From contig CAUJSJ030000058.1 in assembly GCA_963422775.4 (NCBI GenBank), positions 1 through 64,000 on the forward strand: DNA of 64,000 bases. Direction: 5' to 3'. Position 1 is the first letter of the stretch; each line of letters starts with the position of its first letter. Made by a program: the position numbers and the translations under genes. The DNA is from Pelomonas sp963422775 (GTDB taxonomy: Bacteria > Pseudomonadota > Gammaproteobacteria > Burkholderiales > Burkholderiaceae_C). The notes below the pieces were generated by a model. The model worked only from the letters and a program-made list of their open reading frames with translations. It was not told where the DNA came from and did no database searches. Positions 62,092 through 64,000 of this stretch are shown here, piece by piece.

Positions 62092-63648
62092 GTGACTACC
62101 ACTGCCCCCGTGTCCGGCCGAGCGGCGACCCCGCAAAGCGGCACCGCCATCCTCGGCCAGCCCAACCAGCTGTTCGTGCTCTTCTTCACCGAGATGTGGG
62201 AGCGCTTCTCCTACTACGGCATGCGGGCGCTGCTCGTGCTCTTCCTGGTCACCGAGGCCAGCAAGGGCGGCTGGGGCTGGACCCGGGCCGAGGCGACCAA
62301 CCTCTACGGCTGGTACACCGGCCTGGTCTACCTGACGCCCATCCTGGGCGGCTACATCGCCGACCGGCTGCTGGGCACGCGCCGCTCGGTGCTGCTGGGC
62401 GGCTTCATCATCGCCGCGGGCCACATCGCCCTGTTCATGGACACGGTGCCGAGCTTCTACGCCGGCCTGGGCCTGGTGGTGCTGGGCACGGGCTTGTTCA
62501 AGCCCAACATCTCCGCCATCGTCGGCCAGCTCTACGGCAAGGACAATGAAGGCCAGCGCGACGGCGGCTACACGCTGTTCTACATGGGCGTGAACGCCGG
62601 TGCCTTCTTCGGCATCTCGCTGTGCGGCTACATCGGCGAGAAGATCTCCTGGAACCTGGGCTTCGGCCTGGCGGGCGTCTTCATGATCCTGGGCGCCCTC
62701 CAGTTCTGGCTCAGCCAAGGCCTGTTCGGCAGCATCGGCGACAAGACCGATGCCGCCGCCAAGGTCGCCGCGCAGAAGCTGGACGACACGCCCAAGCATG
62801 TCGTGGCCGACCGCCTGAAGGCGATCTTCGTGTTCTCCTTCTTCACGATCTTCTTCTGGTTCGCCTTCGAGCAGGCCGGCGGCTCCATGACCATCTTTGC
62901 GGCCGACTACACCGACCGCACGCTGGTCGGCACCGCCGGCTTCATGTTCAAGGTCGTCAACACCGCGATGACGCTGATCCCGGCGGCCATCCTGTCCTGG
63001 CTGCTGTTCAAGCTCTACCGCTCCACCGGCGGCAACTACCTGATGGCCAATGTGTCGCTGGCCGTCGCCTTCGCCATCATCTGGGGCCTGAGCTTGTGGA
63101 TGCTGGGCCGCGAGTTCGCTCTTGACCAGAGCGAGGTGCCGGCCACCTGGTTCAGCGTGCTGAACAGCCTGTTCATCGTCGTGCTGGCGCCGCTGTTCTC
63201 CAAGCTGTGGGAGAAGCACTGGAACCCGTCCGGCCCGGTCAAGTTCGGCGTCGGCCTGGTGCTGCTGGGCCTGGGCTTCGCCGTGCTGTCCTACGGTTCG
63301 GCCGGCATTCCCCAGGGCGCCAAGACGGCCCAGGTCAGCATGCTCTACCTGAGCGTGGCCTACCTTTTCCACACCATGGGCGAGCTCTGCCTGTCGCCGG
63401 TGGGCCTGTCGTACATCTCCAAGCTGGCGCCGACGCGCCTGCTGGGCCTGATGTTCGGCGTCTGGTTCCTGAACACGGCCATCGCCAACAAGATCGCCGG
63501 CTCCACGGGCTCCTACATCGACGCCATCTCCAACCAGTACTCGATGTCGGTGTTCTTCCTGATCTTCACCTTCATCCCCATCGGTGCCGGCGTGGTGCTG
63601 ATGGCGCTGAGCCCGCTGATGAAGAAGTGGATGCACGGCGTTCATTAG
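62092..63648 (+). CDS. POT/PTR2 family proton-coupled peptide transporter
   Basis: 518 aa, GTG start, 12-14 TM helices. The PTR signatures are visible: LTPILGGYIADRLLGTRRSVLLGG (motif 1) and FYMGVNAGAFFGISLCGYIGE (motif 2), plus the proton-coupling EMWERFSYYGMRALL (ExxER-type motif) in helix 1. FWFAFEQAGGSM in helix 7 is also typical. It imports di- and tripeptides with protons across the inner membrane, as DtpA/DtpT. It ends before a hairpin-rich element and a strong terminator. No link to the glycan genes is evident. Confidence 0.94.
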   Translation: MTTTAPVSGRAATPQSGTAILGQPNQLFVLFFTEMWERFSYYGMRALLVLFLVTEASKGGWGWTRAEATNLYGWYTGLVYLTPILGGYIADRLLGTRRSVLLGGFIIAAGHIALFMDTVPSFYAGLGLVVLGTGLFKPNISAIVGQLYGKDNEGQRDGGYTLFYMGVNAGAFFGISLCGYIGEKISWNLGFGLAGVFMILGALQFWLSQGLFGSIGDKTDAAAKVAAQKLDDTPKHVVADRLKAIFVFSFFTIFFWFAFEQAGGSMTIFAADYTDRTLVGTAGFMFKVVNTAMTLIPAAILSWLLFKLYRSTGGNYLMANVSLAVAFAIIWGLSLWMLGREFALDQSEVPATWFSVLNSLFIVVLAPLFSKLWEKHWNPSGPVKFGVGLVLLGLGFAVLSYGSAGIPQGAKTAQVSMLYLSVAYLFHTMGELCLSPVGLSYISKLAPTRLLGLMFGVWFLNTAIANKIAGSTGSYIDAISNQYSMSVFFLIFTFIPIGAGVVLMALSPLMKKWMHGVH

Positions 63649-63651
63649 CCC

Positions 63652-63735
63652 ACCCCCTACGGCCTGACGGCCGCCCCCTCAAGGGGGCACTGCCAGTGGC
63701 CCGGCAAAGCCGGTTCCACGGCAGTCGCTGGAGGG
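63652..63735. repeat. Dispersed intergenic repeat after the POT gene
   Basis: Contains GGCC-TGAC-GGCC, GCCCCCT-CA-AGGGGGC (63673-63688) and CCGGC-AAA-GCCGG (63701-63713) in a row. This is a further form of the GC-rich, CCCCCT-AGGGGG-centred intergenic element seen elsewhere in the window. Confidence 0.6.
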
Positions 63736-63760
63736 GCAGCCTGGCTTCGCCGGCCTAACC

Positions 63761-63790
63761 AAGCCGCCTGTGGGCGGCTTTTCCTTTTTT
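63761..63790 (+). terminator. Intrinsic terminator after the POT gene
   Basis: Perfect 8-bp stem AAGCCGCC / GGCGGCTT with a TGTG loop, followed by TTTTCCTTTTTT. It is the end of the POT-transporter transcript. Confidence 0.92.
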
Positions 63791-63794
63791 GTTC

Positions 63795-63814
63795 ACAGTT
63801 CCGAACTGTTGACA
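63795..63814 (+). promoter_or_regulatory. Palindrome abutting a consensus -35 before the final lipoprotein gene
   Basis: ACAGTTC-C-GAACTGT (63795-63809) is a perfect 7-bp inverted repeat. It shares its last T with a perfect TTGACA (63809-63814). No matching -10 is found 17 bp on, so the promoter is incomplete or uses a weak -10. The gene starts at 63908. Confidence 0.4.
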
Positions 63815-63907
63815 AGGAATGTCAGCAGCCTGAACGGGCTTTCAACTTGGGGTGACGGCGCAGGGGGTGATTTGCTTACAGTCGCCCGCTTGCATTCGGA
63901 GCCCCAC

Positions 63908-64000
63908 ATGACCAAGAAAAGCCTGGCGCTGTCGCTGACCCCCCTCGTTGCCCTCCTGCTCGCCGCCTGCGGCCAGAAGCCGGACGGCGCCGGCGGCCCG
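63908..64000 (+). CDS. Lipoprotein, start only (3' end outside window)
   Basis: 31 codons are visible. MTKKSLALSLTPLVALLLAACGQKPDGAG is a typical lipoprotein signal peptide with the lipobox LAAC and Gly after the acylated Cys. Cleavage by signal peptidase II would leave Cys21. The mature function cannot be judged. A proline- or peptidase-related partner of the POT transporter is not supported by anything seen. Confidence 0.7.
   Translation, partial: MTKKSLALSLTPLVALLLAACGQKPDGAGGP

Overview
The window is about 64 kb of GC-rich, tightly packed bacterial chromosome. Gene content points to a betaproteobacterium of the order Burkholderiales, most likely the Roseateles/Mitsuaria/Rubrivivax neighbourhood: gatCAB next to mreBCD-mrdAB, a TctD/TctE-type two-component pair, a PglL-type pilin oligosaccharyltransferase, a PEP-CTERM protein, and intergenic CCCCC-GAGGGGG repeats of a kind common in this order. 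The taxon is an inference from gene content. I saw no rRNA, tRNA, CRISPR array, insertion sequence or prophage. No stretch longer than about 260 bases lacks a gene.

Layout. 1-5.8 kb (minus): an iron-uptake operon behind a probable Fur site, with a TonB-like protein, a siderophore receptor, a PiuC-type dioxygenase, an FMN alpha-hydroxyacid oxidase, a PepSY protein and a cytochrome b561 cut by the window edge. 5.9-11.7 kb: a small membrane protein, a divergent TetR/GST pair with nested palindromes, an odd PEP-CTERM/DNRLRE/collagen-like fusion, a BepA-like M48 protease and moaC. 11.6-17.8 kb (minus): a pilin-glycosylation block headed by a type IV pilin gene with a near-consensus sigma-54 promoter, then a GT-C-like membrane protein, GtrA, an FAD oxidoreductase and a PglL-type ligase. 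18-22.3 kb (minus): a class II cyclic-nucleotide phosphodiesterase, then a terC / Ser-Thr kinase / PP2C phosphatase / FHA module. 22.4-27 kb (minus): sucCD, a DUF2889 gene, recX and recA with a LexA box. 27.2-29.4 kb (plus): a response regulator and histidine kinase. 29.4-38.8 kb: rodA-mrdA-mreDCB (minus), diverging from gatCAB (plus). 38.8-43.6 kb: a DUF4124 protein, pyrE with an attenuator-like terminator just upstream, a second TonB receptor and exonuclease III. 43.8-45.8 kb: a Pro/Thr-rich secreted protein and two tandem YkuD-like paralogues.

45.8-62 kb is the accessory heart of the window: a surface-polysaccharide locus. It has a GT2 enzyme and a polytopic partner, a SugE-unrelated SDR and a NeuB-like synthase (minus), a HAD protein, flippase, methyltransferase and GT4 enzyme, and two related proteins of unknown function (plus). 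It ends with a four-gene minus-strand cassette making CDP-deoxysugars: DdhA, DdhB, DdhC and an acetolactate-synthase-like ThDP enzyme that could be a YerE-type branched-sugar synthase. Most genes in this locus overlap by 4 bp (ATGA or GTGA), which suggests translational coupling. A POT-family transporter and the start of a lipoprotein gene close the window.

The two most unusual points are the possible branched-chain (yersiniose-like) sugar pathway lacking a visible DdhD reductase, and what looks like a COG5610-type protein split into a separate HAD gene and two stand-alone copies of its C-terminal part.
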